DNA of 64,000 nt from assembly GCA_025667525.1 (NCBI GenBank), contig CM046881.1:25803580-25867579 (forward strand), read 5' to 3'. Under the pieces are notes generated by a model that was not told where the DNA came from, did not search any database, and saw only the letters and a program-made list of their open reading frames with translations. This DNA comes from Glebionis coronaria. Lineage: Eukaryota; Streptophyta; Magnoliopsida; Asterales; Asteraceae. Both the position numbers and the translations under genes were made by a program. Of the stretch, positions 18,481-33,130 are shown piece by piece. The first letter of the stretch is position 1. Each line of letters begins with the position of its first letter.

Positions 18481-21278
18481 TCTAGGAAAACATTGGTCAA
18501 AGCGACTAAACCTGATAAAAAACTGATGCAAATTGACCATAAATAGCCAAAACATTGCCGTAACCGGCTGAAATCATCCAAACATACGAAAAAACATCTA
18601 AATTTATTTCTAGTGCATATGGACCACATAGAAACCGGTCAAAATGTTTTCGACCGGATTCTAGATGGATGAAACACGTATATGTATTTTCTTTCTTTAG
18701 TTTTGGTCGTGTTTTACCTAGTATAAAAGTTGGTCAGCTAGTATTTGAGGTAATTGAGAATGCACTAGACAAAGAGCATCTCGACGACACATTATAATAT
18801 AAAGGTCAAGATATGAGTATGGTCTAACATCACGTTGTGTTATTTGACCAAGAAAACAATGATATTATTTATCCTTGTGAAGCCTACACAGGTGAATAAT
18901 ATACAAAAAAAGGACAAGTATTTTTTCACATTTCATGTAGGAGGATCATGCTTCTGTATTACATGACTCTAAAATATTTGATTCCATATTTGATTCTATT
19001 TAAATTGAGACCCGTCAAGAAATAGAGTGTCAAACATAATCGCTAACATATAAAAACAGATTTAGATTAAAATTATCTGACAACGCGGGTTGCAATAAAA
19101 TCGTCATAACATGTGATACATGACTCCGTTTCAAGACCACAACTAAGAAAATGGATCCTTGAAATAAGGATTAATTTTGACTAGGCAAACATTGGTCAAA
19201 AGCGACTAAACCTGATAAAAAACTGATGCAAATCAACCATAAACAACCAAAACATTGCCGTAACCGGCTGAAATCATCCAAACATACGAAAAAACATCTA
19301 AATTTATTTCTAGTGCATATGGACCACCTAGAAACCGGTCAAAATGTTTTCGCCCGGATTCTAGATGGATGAAACACGTATATGTATTTTCTTTGTTTAG
19401 AATTGGTCGTGTTTTACCTAGTATAAAAGTTGGTCAGCTAGTATTTGAGGTAGTTGAGAATGCACTAGACAAAGAGCATCTCGACGACACATTATAATAT
19501 AAAGTTCAAGATATGAGTGTGGTCTAACATCACGTTGTGTTATTTGACCAAGAAAACAATGATATTATTTATCCTTGTGAAGCCTACACAGGTGAATAAT
19601 ATAGAAAAAAAGGATAAGTATTTTTTGACATTTCATGTAGGAGGATCATGCTTCTGTATTATATGACTCTGAAATATTTGATTCCATATTTGATTCTATT
19701 TAAATTGAGACCCGTCAAGGAATAGAGTGCCAAACATAATCGCTAACATATAAAAACAGATTTAGATTAAAATTATCTGACAACGTGGGTTGCAATAAAA
19801 TCGTCATAACATGTGATACATGACTCCGTTTCAAGACCACAACTAAGAAAATGGATCCTTGAAATAAGGATTAATTTTATCTAGGCAAACATTGGTCAAA
19901 AGCGACTAAACCTGATAAAAAACTGATGCAAATCAACCATAAACAGCCAAAATATTGCCGTAACCGGCTGAAATCATCCAAACATACGAAAAAACATCTA
20001 AATTTATTTCTAGTGCATATGGACCACATAGAAACCGGTCAAAATGTTTTCGACCGGATTCTAGATGGATGAAACACGTATATGTATTTTCTTTCTTTAG
20101 TTTTGGTCGTGTTTTACCTAGTATAAAAGTTGGTCAGCTAGTATTTGAGGTAATTGAGAATGCACTAGACAAAGAGCATCTCGACGACACATTATAATAT
20201 AAAGGTCAAGATATGAGTATGTTCTAACATCACGTTGTGTTATTTGACCAAGAAAACAATGATATTATTTATCCTTGTGAAGCCTACACAGGTGAATAAT
20301 ATACAAAAAAAGGACAAGTATTTTTTCACATTTCATGTAGGAGGATCATGCTTCTGTATTACATGACTCTAAAATATTTGATTCAATATTTGATTCTATT
20401 TAAATTGAGACCCGTCAAGAAATAGAGTGTCAAACATAATCGCTAACATATAAAAACAGATTTAGATTAAAATTATCTGACAACGTGGGTTGCAATAAAA
20501 TCGTCATAACATGTGATACATGACTCCGTTTCAAGACCACAACTAAGAAAATGGATCCTTGAAATAAGGATTAATTTTGACTAGGCAAACATTGGTCAAA
20601 AGCGACTAAACCTGATAAAAAACTGATGCAAATCAACCATAAACAACCAAAACATTGCCGTAACCGGCTGAAATCATCCAAACATACGAAAAAACATCTA
20701 AATTTATTTCTAGTGCATACGGACCACCTAGAAACCGGTCAAAATGTTTTCGCCCGGATTCTAGATGGATGAAACACGTATATGTATTTCTTTGTTTAGA
20801 ATTGGTCGTGTTTTACCTAGTATAAAAGTTGGTCAGCTAGTATTTGAGGTAGTTGAGAATGCACTAGACAAAGAGCATCTCGACGACACATTATAATATA
20901 AAGTTCAAGATATGAGTGTGGTCTAACATCACGTTGTGTTATTTGACCAAGAAAACAATGATATTATTTATCCTTGTGAAGCCTACATAGGTGAATAATA
21001 TAGAAAAAAAGGACAAGTATTTTTTGACATTTCATGTAGGAGGATCATGCTTCTGTATTATATGACTCTGAAATATTTGATTCCATATTTGATTCTATTT
21101 AAATTGAGACCCGTCAAGAAATAGAGTGCCAAACATAATCGCTAACATATAAAAACAGATTTAGATTAAAATTATCTGACAACGTGGGTTGCAATAAAAT
21201 CGTCATAACATGTGATACATGACTCCATTTCAAGACCACAACTAAGAAAATGGATCCTTTAAATAAGGATTAATTTTA
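18480..21278 (+). repeat. Tetrameric higher-order repeat, copy 1 (2798 bp)
   Basis: Four monomers C1-D1-C2-D2. C types carry CTTTCTTTAG and GAGTATGGTC or GAGTATGTTC; D types carry TTTAGAATTGG. C1 starts with the variant CCTTTAAATAAGG and GGAAAACATTGGTCAAAGCG; D2 has GCATACGGACC. The identical combination recurs 2798 bp later. Confidence 0.85.
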
Positions 21279-24060
21279 TCTAGGAAAACATTGGTCAAAG
21301 CGACTAAACCTGATAAAAAACTGATGCAAATTGACCATAAATAGCCAAAACATTGCCGTAACCGGCTGAAATCATCCAAACATACGAAAAAACATCTAAA
21401 TTTATTTCTAGTGCATATGGACCACATAGAAACCGGTCAAAATGTTTTCGACCGGATTCTAGATGGATGAAACACGTATATGTATTTTCTTTCTTTAGTT
21501 TTGGTCGTGTTTTACCTAGTATAAAAGTTGGTCAGCTAGTATTTGAGGTAATTGAGAATGCACTAGACAAAGAGCATCTCGACGACACATTATAATATAA
21601 AGGTCAAGATATGAGTATGGTCTAACATCACGTTGTGTTATTTGACCAAGAAAACAATGATATTATTTATCCTTGTGAAGCCTACACAGGTGAATAATAT
21701 ACAAAAAAAGGACAAGTATTTTTTCACATTTCATGTAGGAGGATCATGCTTCTGTATTACATGACTCTAAAATATTTGATTCCATATTTGATTCTATTTA
21801 AATTGAGACCCGTCAAGAAATAGAGTGTCAAACATAATCGCTAACATATAAAAACAGATTTAGATTAAAATTATCTGACAACGCGGGTTGCAATAAAATC
21901 GTCATAACATGTGATACATGACTCCGTTTCAAGACCACAACTAAGAAAATGGATCCTTGAAATAAGGATTAATTTTGACTAGGCAAACATTGGTCAAAAG
22001 CGACTAAACCTGATAAAAAACTGATGCAAATCAACCATAAACAACCAAAACATTGCCGTAACCGGCTGAAATCATCCAAACATACGAAAAAACATCTAAA
22101 TTTATTTCTAGTGCATATGGACCACCTAGAAACCGGTCAAAATGTTTTCGCCCGGATTCTAGATGGATGAAACACGTATATGTATTTTCTTTGTTTAGAA
22201 TTGGTCGTGTTTTACCTAGTATAAAAGTTGGTCAGCTAGTATTTGAGGTAGTTGAGAATGCACTAGACAAAGAGCATCTCGACGACACATTATAATATAA
22301 AGTTCAAGATATGAGTGTGGTCTAACATCACGTTGTGTTATTTGACCAAGAAAACAATGATATTATTTATCCTTGTGAAGCCTACACAGGTGAATAATAT
22401 AGAAAAAAAGGATAAGTATTTTTTGACATTTCATGTAGGAGGATCATGCTTCTGTATTATATGACTCTGAAATATTTGATTCCATATTTGATTCTATTTA
22501 AATTGAGACCCGTCAAGGAATAGAGTGCCAAACATAATCGCTAACATATAAAAACAGATTTAGATTAAAATTATCTGACAACGTGGGTTGCAATAAAATC
22601 GTCATAACATGTGATACATGACTCCGTTTCAAGACCACAACTAAGAAAAAATTTTATCTAGGCAAACATTGGTCAAAAGCGACTAAACCTGATAAAAAAC
22701 TGATGCAAATCAACCATAAACAGCCAAAACATTGCCGTAACCGGCTGAAATCATCCAAACATACGAAAAAACATCTAAATTTATTTCTAGTGCATATGGA
22801 CCACATAGAAACCGGTCAAAATGTTTTCGACCGGATTCTAGATGGATGAAACACGTATATGTATTTTCTTTCTTTAGTTTTGGTCGTGTTTTACCTAGTA
22901 TAAAAGTTGGTCAGCTAGTATTTGAGGTAATTGAGAATGCACTAGACAAAGAGCATCTCGACGACACATTATAATATAAAGGTCAAGATATGAGTATGGT
23001 CTAACATCACGTTGTGTTATTTGACCAAGAAAACAATGATATTATTTATCCTTGTGAAGCCTACACAGGTGAATAATATACAAAAAAAGGACAAGTATTT
23101 TTTCACATTTCATGTAGGAGGATCATGCTTCTGTATTACATGACTCTAAAATATTTGATTCCATATTTGATTCTATTTAAATTGAGACCCGTCAAGAAAT
23201 AGAGTGTCAAACATAATCGCTAACATATAAAAACAGATTTAGATTAAAATTATCTGACAACGTGGGTTGCAATAAAATCGTCATAACATGTGATACATGA
23301 CTCCGTTTCAAGACCACAACTAAGAAAATGGATCCTTGAAATAAGGATTAATTTTGACTAAGCAAACATTGGTCAAAAGCGACTAAACCTGATAAAAAAC
23401 TGATGCAAATCAACCATAAACAACCAAAACATTGCCGTAACCGGCTGAAATCATCCAAACATACGAAAAAACATCTAAATTTATTTCTAGTGCATACGGA
23501 CCACCTAGAAACCGGTCAAAATGTTTTCGCCCGGATTCTAGATGGATGAAACACGTATATGTATTTCTTTGTTTAGAATTGGTCGTGTTTTACCTAGTAT
23601 AAAAGTTGGTCAGCTAGTATTTGAGGTAGTTGAGAATGCACTAGACAAAGAGCATCTCGACGACACATTATAATATAAAGTTCAAGATATGAGTGTGGTC
23701 TAACATCACGTTGTGTTATTTGACCAAGAAAACAATGATATTATTTATCCTTGTGAAGCCTACATAGGTGAATAATATAGAAAAAAAGGACAAGTATTTT
23801 TTGACATTTCATGTAGGAGGATCATGCTTCTGTATTATATGACTCTGAAATATTTGATTCCATATTTGATTCTATTTAAATTGAGACCCGTCAAGGAATA
23901 GAGTGCCAAACATAATCGCTAACATATAAAAACAGATTTAGATTAAAATTATCTAACAACGTGGGTTGCAATAAAATCGTCATAACATGTGATACATGAC
24001 TCCGTTTCAAGACCACAACTAAGAAAATGGATCCTTGAAATAAGGATTAATTTTATCTAG
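21279..24060 (+). repeat. Tetrameric higher-order repeat, copy 2 (2777 bp)
   Basis: Repeats C1-D1-C2-D2 with the same diagnostic variants (GGAAAACATT near 21282, GCATACGG near 23494). It is shorter because 21 bases including the GGATCC site are deleted near 22650. Confidence 0.85.
22640..22660. other. 21-bp deletion removing the BamHI landmark
   Basis: AACTAAGAAAA runs directly into AATTTTATCTAGG, skipping the 21 bases that hold GGATCC in the neighbouring units. Confidence 0.85.
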
Positions 24061-26149
24061 GCGAACATTGGTCAAAAGCGACTAAACCTGATAAAAAACT
24101 GATGCAAATCAACCATAAACAGCCAAAACATTGCCGTAACCGGCTGAAATCATCCAAACATACGAAAAACATCTAATATTATTTCTAGTGCATATGGACC
24201 ACATAGAAACCGGTCAAAATGTTTTCGCCCAGATTCTAGATGGATGAAACACGTATATGTATTTTCTTTGTTTAGTTTTGGTCATGTTTTACCTAGTATA
24301 AAAGTTGGTCAGCTAGTATTTGAGGTAGTTGAGAATGCACTAGACAAAGAGCATCTCGACGACACATTATAATATAAAGTTCAAGATATGAGTGTGGTCT
24401 AACATCACGTTGTGTTATTTAACCAAGAAAACAATGATATTATTTATCCTTGTGAAGCCTACACAGGTGAATAATATAAAAAAAAGGACAAGTATTTTTT
24501 GACATTTCATGTAGGAGGATCATGCTTCTGTATTATATGACTCTGAAATATTTGATTCCATATTTGATTCTATTTAAATTTAGACCCGTCAAAAAATAGA
24601 GTGCCAAATATAATCGCTAACATATAAAAACAGATTTAGATTGAAATTATCTGACAACGTGGGTTGCAATAAAATCGTCATAACATGTGATACATGACTC
24701 CATTTCAAGACCACAACTAAGAAAATGGATCCTTGAAATAAGGTTTAATTTTATCTAGGCAAACATTGGTCAAAAGTGACTAAACCTGATAAAAAGCTAA
24801 TTCAAATCGACCATAAACAGCCAAAATATTGCCGTAACTGGCTGAAATCATCCAAACATAAGAAAAGACATCTAAATTTATTTCTAGTGCATATGGACAA
24901 CATAGAAACCGGTCAAAATGTTTTCGCCCGGATTCTAGATGGATGAAACACGTATATGTATTTTCTTTGTTTAGTTTTGGTCGTGTTTTAGCTAGTATAA
25001 AAGTTGGTCAACTAGTATTTGAGGTAGTTGAGAATGCACTAGACAAAGAGCATCTCGACGATACATTATAATATAAAGGTCAATATATGAATGTGGTCTA
25101 ACAACACGTTGTGTTATTTGACCAAGAAAACAATGATATTGTTTATCCTTGTGAAGCCTAAACAGGTGAATAATATACATAAAAAGGACAAGTATTTTTA
25201 GACATTTCATGTAGGAGGATCATGCTTCTGCATTATATGACTCTGAAATATTTGATTCCATATCTGATTCTGTTTAAATTTAGACCCCTCAAGAAATAGA
25301 GTGCCAAACATTATTGCTAACATATAAAAACAGATTTAGATTGAAATTATTTGACACGTGGGCTGCAATAAAATCGTCATAACATGTGATACATGACTCC
25401 GTTTCAAGATCACAACTAAGAAAATGGATCCTTGAAATAAGGACTAATTTTATCTAGGCAAACATTGGTCAAAAGCGACTAAACCTGATAAAAAACTGAT
25501 GAAAATCGACCATAAACAGCCAAAACATTGCCGTAACCGGCTGAAATCATCCAAACATAAGAAAAACATCTAAATTTATTTCTAGTCCATATGGACCACA
25601 TAGAAACCTGTCAAAATGTTTTCGACCGGATTCTAGATGGATGAAACACGTATATGTATTTTCTTTGTTTAGTTTTGGTCGTGTTTTACCTAGTATAAAA
25701 GTTGGTCAGCTAGTATTTGAGGAAGATGAGAATGCACTAGACAAAGAGCATCTCGACGACACATTATAATATAAAGGTCAAGATATGAGTGTGGTCTAAC
25801 ATCACGTTGTGTTATTTGACCAAAAAAACAATGATATTATGTATCCTTGTGAAACCTACACAGGTGAATAATATACAAAAAAGGACAAGTATTTTTTGAC
25901 ATTTCATGTAGGAGGATCATGCTTCTGTATTATATGACTCTGAAATATTTGATTCCATATTTGATTCTATTTAAATTGAGACCCGTCAAGAAATAGAGTG
26001 CCAAACATAATCGCCAACATATAAAAACAGATTTAGATTAAAATTATCTCACAACGTGGGTTGCAATAAAATCGTCATAACATGTGATACATGACTCCGT
26101 TTCAATACCACAACTAATAAAATGGATCCTTGAAATAAGGATTAATTTT

Positions 26150-28930
26150 ATCTAGGCAAAAATTGGTCAAAAGCGACTAAACCTGATAAAAAACTGATGC
26201 AAATCAACCATAAACAACCAAAACATTGCCGTAACCGGCTGGAATCATCCAAACATACGAAAAACATCTAAATTTATTTCTAGTGCATATGGACCACATA
26301 GAAACCGGTTAAAATGTTTTCGCCCGGATTCTAGATGGATGAAACACGTATATGTATTTTCTTTGTTTAGTTTTGGTCGTGTTTTACCTCGTATAAAAGT
26401 TGGTCAGCTAGTATTTTAGGTAGTTGAGAATGCACTAGACAAAGAGCATCTCGACGACACATTATAATATAAAGTTCAAGATATGAGTGTGGTCTAACAT
26501 CACCTTGTGTTATTTGACAAAGAAAACAATGATATTATTTATCCTTGTGAAACCTACACAGGTGAATAATATACAAAAAAAGGACAAGTATTTTTTGACA
26601 TTTCATGTAGGAGGATCATGCTTCTGTATTATATGACTCTGAAATATTTTATTCCATATTTGATTCTATTTAAATTGAGACCCATCAAGAAATAGAGTGA
26701 CAAACATAATCGCTAACATATAAAAACAGATTTAGATTGAAATTATCTGACAACGTAGGTTGCAATAAAATCGTCATAACATGTGATACATGACTCCGTT
26801 TCAAGACCACAACTAAGAAAATGGATCCTTGAAATAAGGATTAAGTTTATCTAGGCAAACATTGGTCAAAAGCGACTAAACCTGATAAAAAACTGATGCA
26901 AATCGACCATAAACAGCCAAAACATTGTCGTAACCGGCTGAAATCATCCAAACATACGAAAAAACATCTAAATTTATTTCTAGTGCATATGGACCACATA
27001 GAAACCGGTCAAAATGTTTTCGCTCGGATTCTAGATGGATGAAACACGTATATGTATTTTCTTGGTTTAGTTTTGGTCGTGTTTTACCTAGTATAAAAGT
27101 TGTTCAGCTAGTATTTGAGGTAGTTGAGAATGCACTAGACAAAGAGCATCTCGACGACACATTATAATATAAAGTTCAAGATATTAGTGTGGTCTAACAT
27201 CACGTTGTGTTATTTGACCAAGAAAACAATGATATTATTTATCCTTATGAAGCCTACACAGGTGAATAATATACAAAAAAAGGACAAGTATTTTTTGACA
27301 TTTCATGTAGGAGGATCATGCTTCTGTATTATATGACTCTGAAATATTTGATTCTATTTAAATTGAGACCCGTCAAGAAATAGAGTGCCAAACATAATCG
27401 CCAACATATAATAACAAATTTAGATTAAAATTATCTCACAACGTGGGTTGCAATAAAATCGTCATAACATGTGATACATGACTCCGTTACAATACCACAA
27501 CTAATAAATGGATCCTTGAAATAAGGATTAATTTTATCCAGGCAAACATTGGTCAAAAGCGACTAAACCTGATAAAAAACTGATGCAAATCAACCATAAA
27601 CAACCAAAACATTGCCGTAACCGGCTGGAATCATCCAAACATACGAAAAAACATCTAAATTTATTTCTAGTGCATATGGACCACATAGAAACCGGTTAAA
27701 ATGTTTTCGCACGGATTCTAGATGGATGAAACACGTATATGTATTTTCTTTGTTTAGTTTTGGTCGTGTTTTACCTCGTATAAAAGTTGGTCAGCTAGTA
27801 TTTTAGGTAGTTGAGAATGCACTAGACAAAGAGCATCTCGACGACACATTATAATATAGAGTTCAAGATATGAGTGTGGTCTAACATCACCTTGTGTTAT
27901 TTGACAAAGAAAACAATGATATTATTTATCCTTGTGAAACCTACACAGGTGAATAATATACAAATAAAGGACAAGTATTTTTTAACATTTCATGTAGGAG
28001 GATCATGCTTCTGTATTATATGACACTGAAATATTTGATTCCATATTTGATTCTATTTAAATTCAGACCCGTCAAGAAATAGAGTGCCAAACATAATCGC
28101 TAACATATAAAAACAGATTTAGATTAAAATTATCTGACAACGTGGGTTGCAATAAAATCGTCATAACATGTGATACATGACTCTGTTTCAAGACCAAAAC
28201 TAAGAAAATGGATCCTTGAAATAAGGACTAATTTTTTCTAGGTAAACATTGGTCAAAAGCGACTAAACAAAATAAAAATCTGAAGAAAATCGACCATAAA
28301 CTGCCAAAACATTGCCGTAACCGGCTGAAATCATCCAAACATACGAAAAAACATCTAAATTTATTTCTAGTGGATATGGACCACATAGAACCCGGTCAAA
28401 ATGTTTTCGACCGGATTCTAGATGGATGAAACGCGTATATGTATTTTCTTTGTTTAGTTTTGGTCGTGTTTTACCTAGTATAAAAGTTGGTCAGCTAGTA
28501 TTTGAGGTAGTTGAGAATGCACTAGACAAAGAGCATCTCGACGACACATTATAATATAAAGTTCAAGATATTAGTGTGGTCTAACATCACATTGTGTTAT
28601 TTGACCAAGAAAACAATGATATTATTTATCCTTATGAAGCCTACACAGGTGAATAATATACAAAAAAAGGACAAGTATTTTTTGACATTTCATGTAGGAG
28701 GATCATGCTTCTGTATTATATGACTCTGAAATATTTGATTCTATTTAAATTGAGACCCGTCAAGAAATAGAGTGCCAAACATAATCGCCAACATATAATA
28801 ACAAATTTAGATTAAAATTATCTCACAACGTGGGTTGCAATAAAATCGTCATAACATGTGATACATGACTCCGTTACAATACCACAACTAATAAAATGGA
28901 TCCTTGAAATAAGGATTAATTTTATCCAGG
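26150..28930 (+). repeat. Dimeric higher-order repeat, ~1388 bp, two copies
   Basis: Pairs with a normal and a ~687-bp monomer. The short one lacks one of two adjacent ATATTTGATTC(C/T) motifs (12-bp loss near 27350 and 28738). Markers GGCTGGAATC (26238, 27624), CACCTTGTG (26503, 27891) and CCTTATGAAGCC (27243, 28630) recur at the dimer spacing. Confidence 0.75.
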
Positions 28931-31900
28931 CAAACATTGGTCAAAAGCGACTAAACCTGATAAAAAACTGATGCAAATCAACCATAAACAACCAAAACAT
29001 TGCCGTAACCGGCTTGAATCATCCAAACATACGAAAAAACATCTAAATTTATTTCTAGTGCATATGGACCACATAGAAACCGGTTAAAATGTTTTCGCAC
29101 GGATTCTAGATGGATGAAACACGTATATGTATTTTCTTTGTTTAGTTTTGGTCGTGTTTTACCTCGTATAAAAGTTGGTCAGCTAGTATTTTAGGTAGTT
29201 GAGAATGCACTAGACAAAGAGCATCTCGACGACACATTATAATATAGAGTTCAAGATATGAGTGTGGTCTAACATCACCTTGTGTTATTTGACAAAGAAA
29301 ACAATGATATTATTTATCCTTGTGAAACCTACACATGTGAATAATATACAAATAAAGGACAAGTATTTTTTAACATTTCATGTAGGAGGATCATGCTTCT
29401 GTATTATATGACACTGAAATATTTGATTCCATATTTGATTCTATTTAAATTCAGACCCGTCAAGAAATAGAGTGCCAAACATAATCGCTAACATATAAAA
29501 ACAGATTTAGATTAAAATTATCTGACAACGTGGGTTGCAATAAAATCGTCATAACATGTGATACATGACTCTGTTTCAAGACCAAAACTAAGAAAATGGA
29601 TCCTTGAAATAAGGACTAATTTTTTCTAGGTAAACATTGGTCAAAAGCGACTAAACAAAATAAAAATCTGAAGAAAATCGACCATAAACTGCCAAAACAT
29701 TGCCGTAACCGGCTGAAATCATCCAAACATACGAAAAAACATCTAAATTTATTTCTAGTGGATATGGACCACATAGAACCCGGTCAAAATGTTTTCGACC
29801 GGATTCTAGATGGATGAAACGCGTATATGTATTTTCTTTGTTTAGTTTTGGTCGTGTTTTACCTAGTATAAAAGTTGGTCAGCTAGTATTTGAGGTAGTT
29901 GAGAATGCACTAGACAAAGAGCATCTCGACGACACATTATAATATAAAGTTCAAGATATGAGTGTGGTCTAACACCACATTGTGTTATTTGACAAAGAAA
30001 ACAATGATAATATTTATCCTTGTGAAGCCTACACAGGTGAATAATATACAAAAAAAGGACAAGTATTGTTGGACATTTCATGTAGGAGGATCATGCTTCT
30101 GTATTATATGACTCTGAAATATTTTATTCCATATTTGATTCTATTTAAATTGAGACCCGTCAAGAAATAAAGTGACAAACATAATCGCTAACATATAAAA
30201 ACAGATTTAGATTGAAATTATCTCACAACGTGGGTTGCAATAAAATCGTCATAACATGTGATACATGACTCCGTTTCAAGACCACAACTAAGAAAATGGA
30301 TCCTTGAAATAAGGATTAAGTTTATCTAGGCAAACATTGGTCAAAAGCGACTAAACCTGATAAAAAACTGATGCAAATCGACCATAAACAGCCAAAACAT
30401 TGTCGTAACCGGCTGAAATCATCCAAACATACGAAAAAACATCTAAATTTATTTCTAGTGCATATGGACCACATAGAAACCGGTCAAAATGTTTTCGCCC
30501 GGATTCTAGATGGATGAAACACGTATATGTATTTTCATTGTTTAGTTTTGGTCGTGTTTTACCTAGTATAAAAGTTGGTCAGCTAGTATTTGAGGTAGTT
30601 GAGAATGCACTAGACAAAGAGCATCTCGACGACACATTATAATATAAAGTTAAAGATATTAGTGTGGTCTAACATCACGTTGTGTTATTTGACCAAGAAA
30701 ACAATGATATTATTTATCCTTATGAAGCCTACACAGGTGAATAATATACAAAAAAAGGACAAGTATTTTTTGACATTTCATGTAGGAGGATCATGCTTCT
30801 GTATTATATGACTCTGAAATATTTGATTCCATATTTGATTCTATTTAAATTGAGACCCGTCAAGAAATAGAGTGCCAAACATAATCGCCAACATATAAAA
30901 ACAAATTTAGATTAAAATTATCTCACAACGTGGGTTGCAATAAAATCGTCATAACATGTGATACATGACTCCGTTACAATACCACAACTAATAAAATGGA
31001 TCCTTGAAATAAGGATTAATTTTATCTAGGCAAACATTGGTCAAAAGCGACTAAACCTGATAAAAAACTGATGCAAATCAACCATAAACAACCAAAACAT
31101 TGCCGTAACCGGCTGGAATCATCCAAACATACGAAAAAACATCTAAATTTATTTCTAGTGCATATGGACCACATAGAAACCGGTTAAAATGTTTTCGCAC
31201 GGATTCTAGATGGATGAAACACGTATATGTATTTTCTTTGTTTAGTTTTGGTCGTGTTTTACCTCGTATAAAAGTTGGTCAGCTAGTATTTTAGGTAGTT
31301 GAGAATGCACTAGACAAAGAGCATCTCGACGACACATTATAATATAAAGTTCAAGATATGAGTGTGGTCTAACACCACATTGTGTTATTTGACAAAGAAA
31401 ACAATGATAATATTTATCCTTGTGAAGCCTACACAGGTGAATAATATACAAAAAAAGGACAAGTATTTTTTAACATTTCATGTAGGAGGATCATGCTTCT
31501 GTATTATATGACTCTGAAATATTTGATTCCATATTTGATTCTATTTAAATTGAGACCCGTCAAGAAATAGAGTGCCAAACATAATCGCTAACATATAAAA
31601 ACAGATTTAGATTAAAATTATCTGACAACGTGGGTTGCAATAAAATCGTCATAACATGTGATACATGACTCTGTTCCAAGACCAAAACTAAGAAAATGGA
31701 TCCTTGAAATAAGGACTAATTTTTTCTAGGTAAACATTGGTCAAAAGCGACTAAACCAAATAAAAAACTGATGAAAATCGACCATAAACTGCCAAAACAT
31801 TGCCGTAACCGGCTGAAATCATCAAAACATACGAAAAAACATCTAATTTTATTTCTAGTGGATATGGACCACATAGAACCCGGTCAAAATGTTTTCGACC

Positions 31901-33130
31901 GGATTCTAGATGGATGAAACACGTATATGTATTTTCTTTCTTTAGTTTTGGTCGTGTTTTACCTAGTATAAAAGTTGGTCAGCTAGTATTTGAGGTAGTT
32001 GAGAATGCACTAGACAAAGAGCATCTCGACGACACATTATAATATAAAGTTCAAGATATGAGTGTGGTCTAACACCACATTGTGTTATTTGACAAAGAAA
32101 ACAATGATAATATTTATCCTTGTGAAGCCTACACAGGTGAATAATATACAAAAAAAGGACAAGTATTGTTGGACATTTCATGTAGGAGGATCATGCTTCT
32201 GTATTATATGACTCTGAAATATTTGATTCCATATTTGATTCTATTTAAATTGAGACCCGTCAAGAAATAGAGTGACAAACATAATCGCTAACATATAAAA
32301 ACAGATTTAGATTAAAGTTATCTGACAACGTGGGTTGCAATAAAATCGTCATAACATGTGATACATGACTCCGTTCCAAGACCACAACTAAGAAAATGGA
32401 TCCTTGAAATAAGGATTAAGTTTATCTAGGCAAACATTGGTCAAAAGTGACTAAACATGATAAAAAACTGATGCAAATCGACCATAAACAGCCAAAACAT
32501 TGTCGTAACCGGCTGAAATCATCCAAACATACGAAAAAACATCTAAATTTATTTCTAGTGCATATGGACCACATAGAAACCGGTCAAAATGTTTTCGCCC
32601 GGATTCTAGATGGATGAAACACGTATATGTATTTTCTTTGTTTAGTTTTGGTCGTGTTTTACCTAGTATAAAAGTTGGTCAGCTAGTATTTGAGGTAGTT
32701 GAGAATGCACTAGACAAAGAGCATCTCAACGACACATTATAATATAAAGTTCAAGATATTAGTGTGGTCTAACATCACGTTGTGTTATTTGACCAAGAAA
32801 ACAATGATATTATTTATCCTTATGAAGCCTACACAGGTGAATAATATACAAAAAAAGGACAAGTATTTTTTGACATTTCATGTAGGAGGATCATGCTTCT
32901 GTATTATATGACTCTGAAATATTTGATTCCATATTTAATTCTATTTAAATTGAGACCCGTCAAGAAATAGAGTGCCAAACATAATCGCTAACATATAAAA
33001 ACGGATTTAGATTAAAATTATCTGACAACGTGGGTTGCAATAAAATCGTCATAACATGTGATACATGACTCCGTTTCAAGACCACAACTAAGAAAATGGA
33101 TCCTTGAAATAAGGATTAATTTTATCTAGG
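28931..33130 (+). repeat. Trimeric higher-order repeat, 2100 bp, two copies
   Basis: A 2100-bp spacing links identical variants: the 72-codon minus frame at 29863-30081 and again at 31963-32181, CCTTATGAAGCC near 30719 and 32819, and TTGAATCATCC/TGGAATCATCC near 29013 and 31112. The copies are split at about 31030; boundaries are approximate. Confidence 0.75.
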
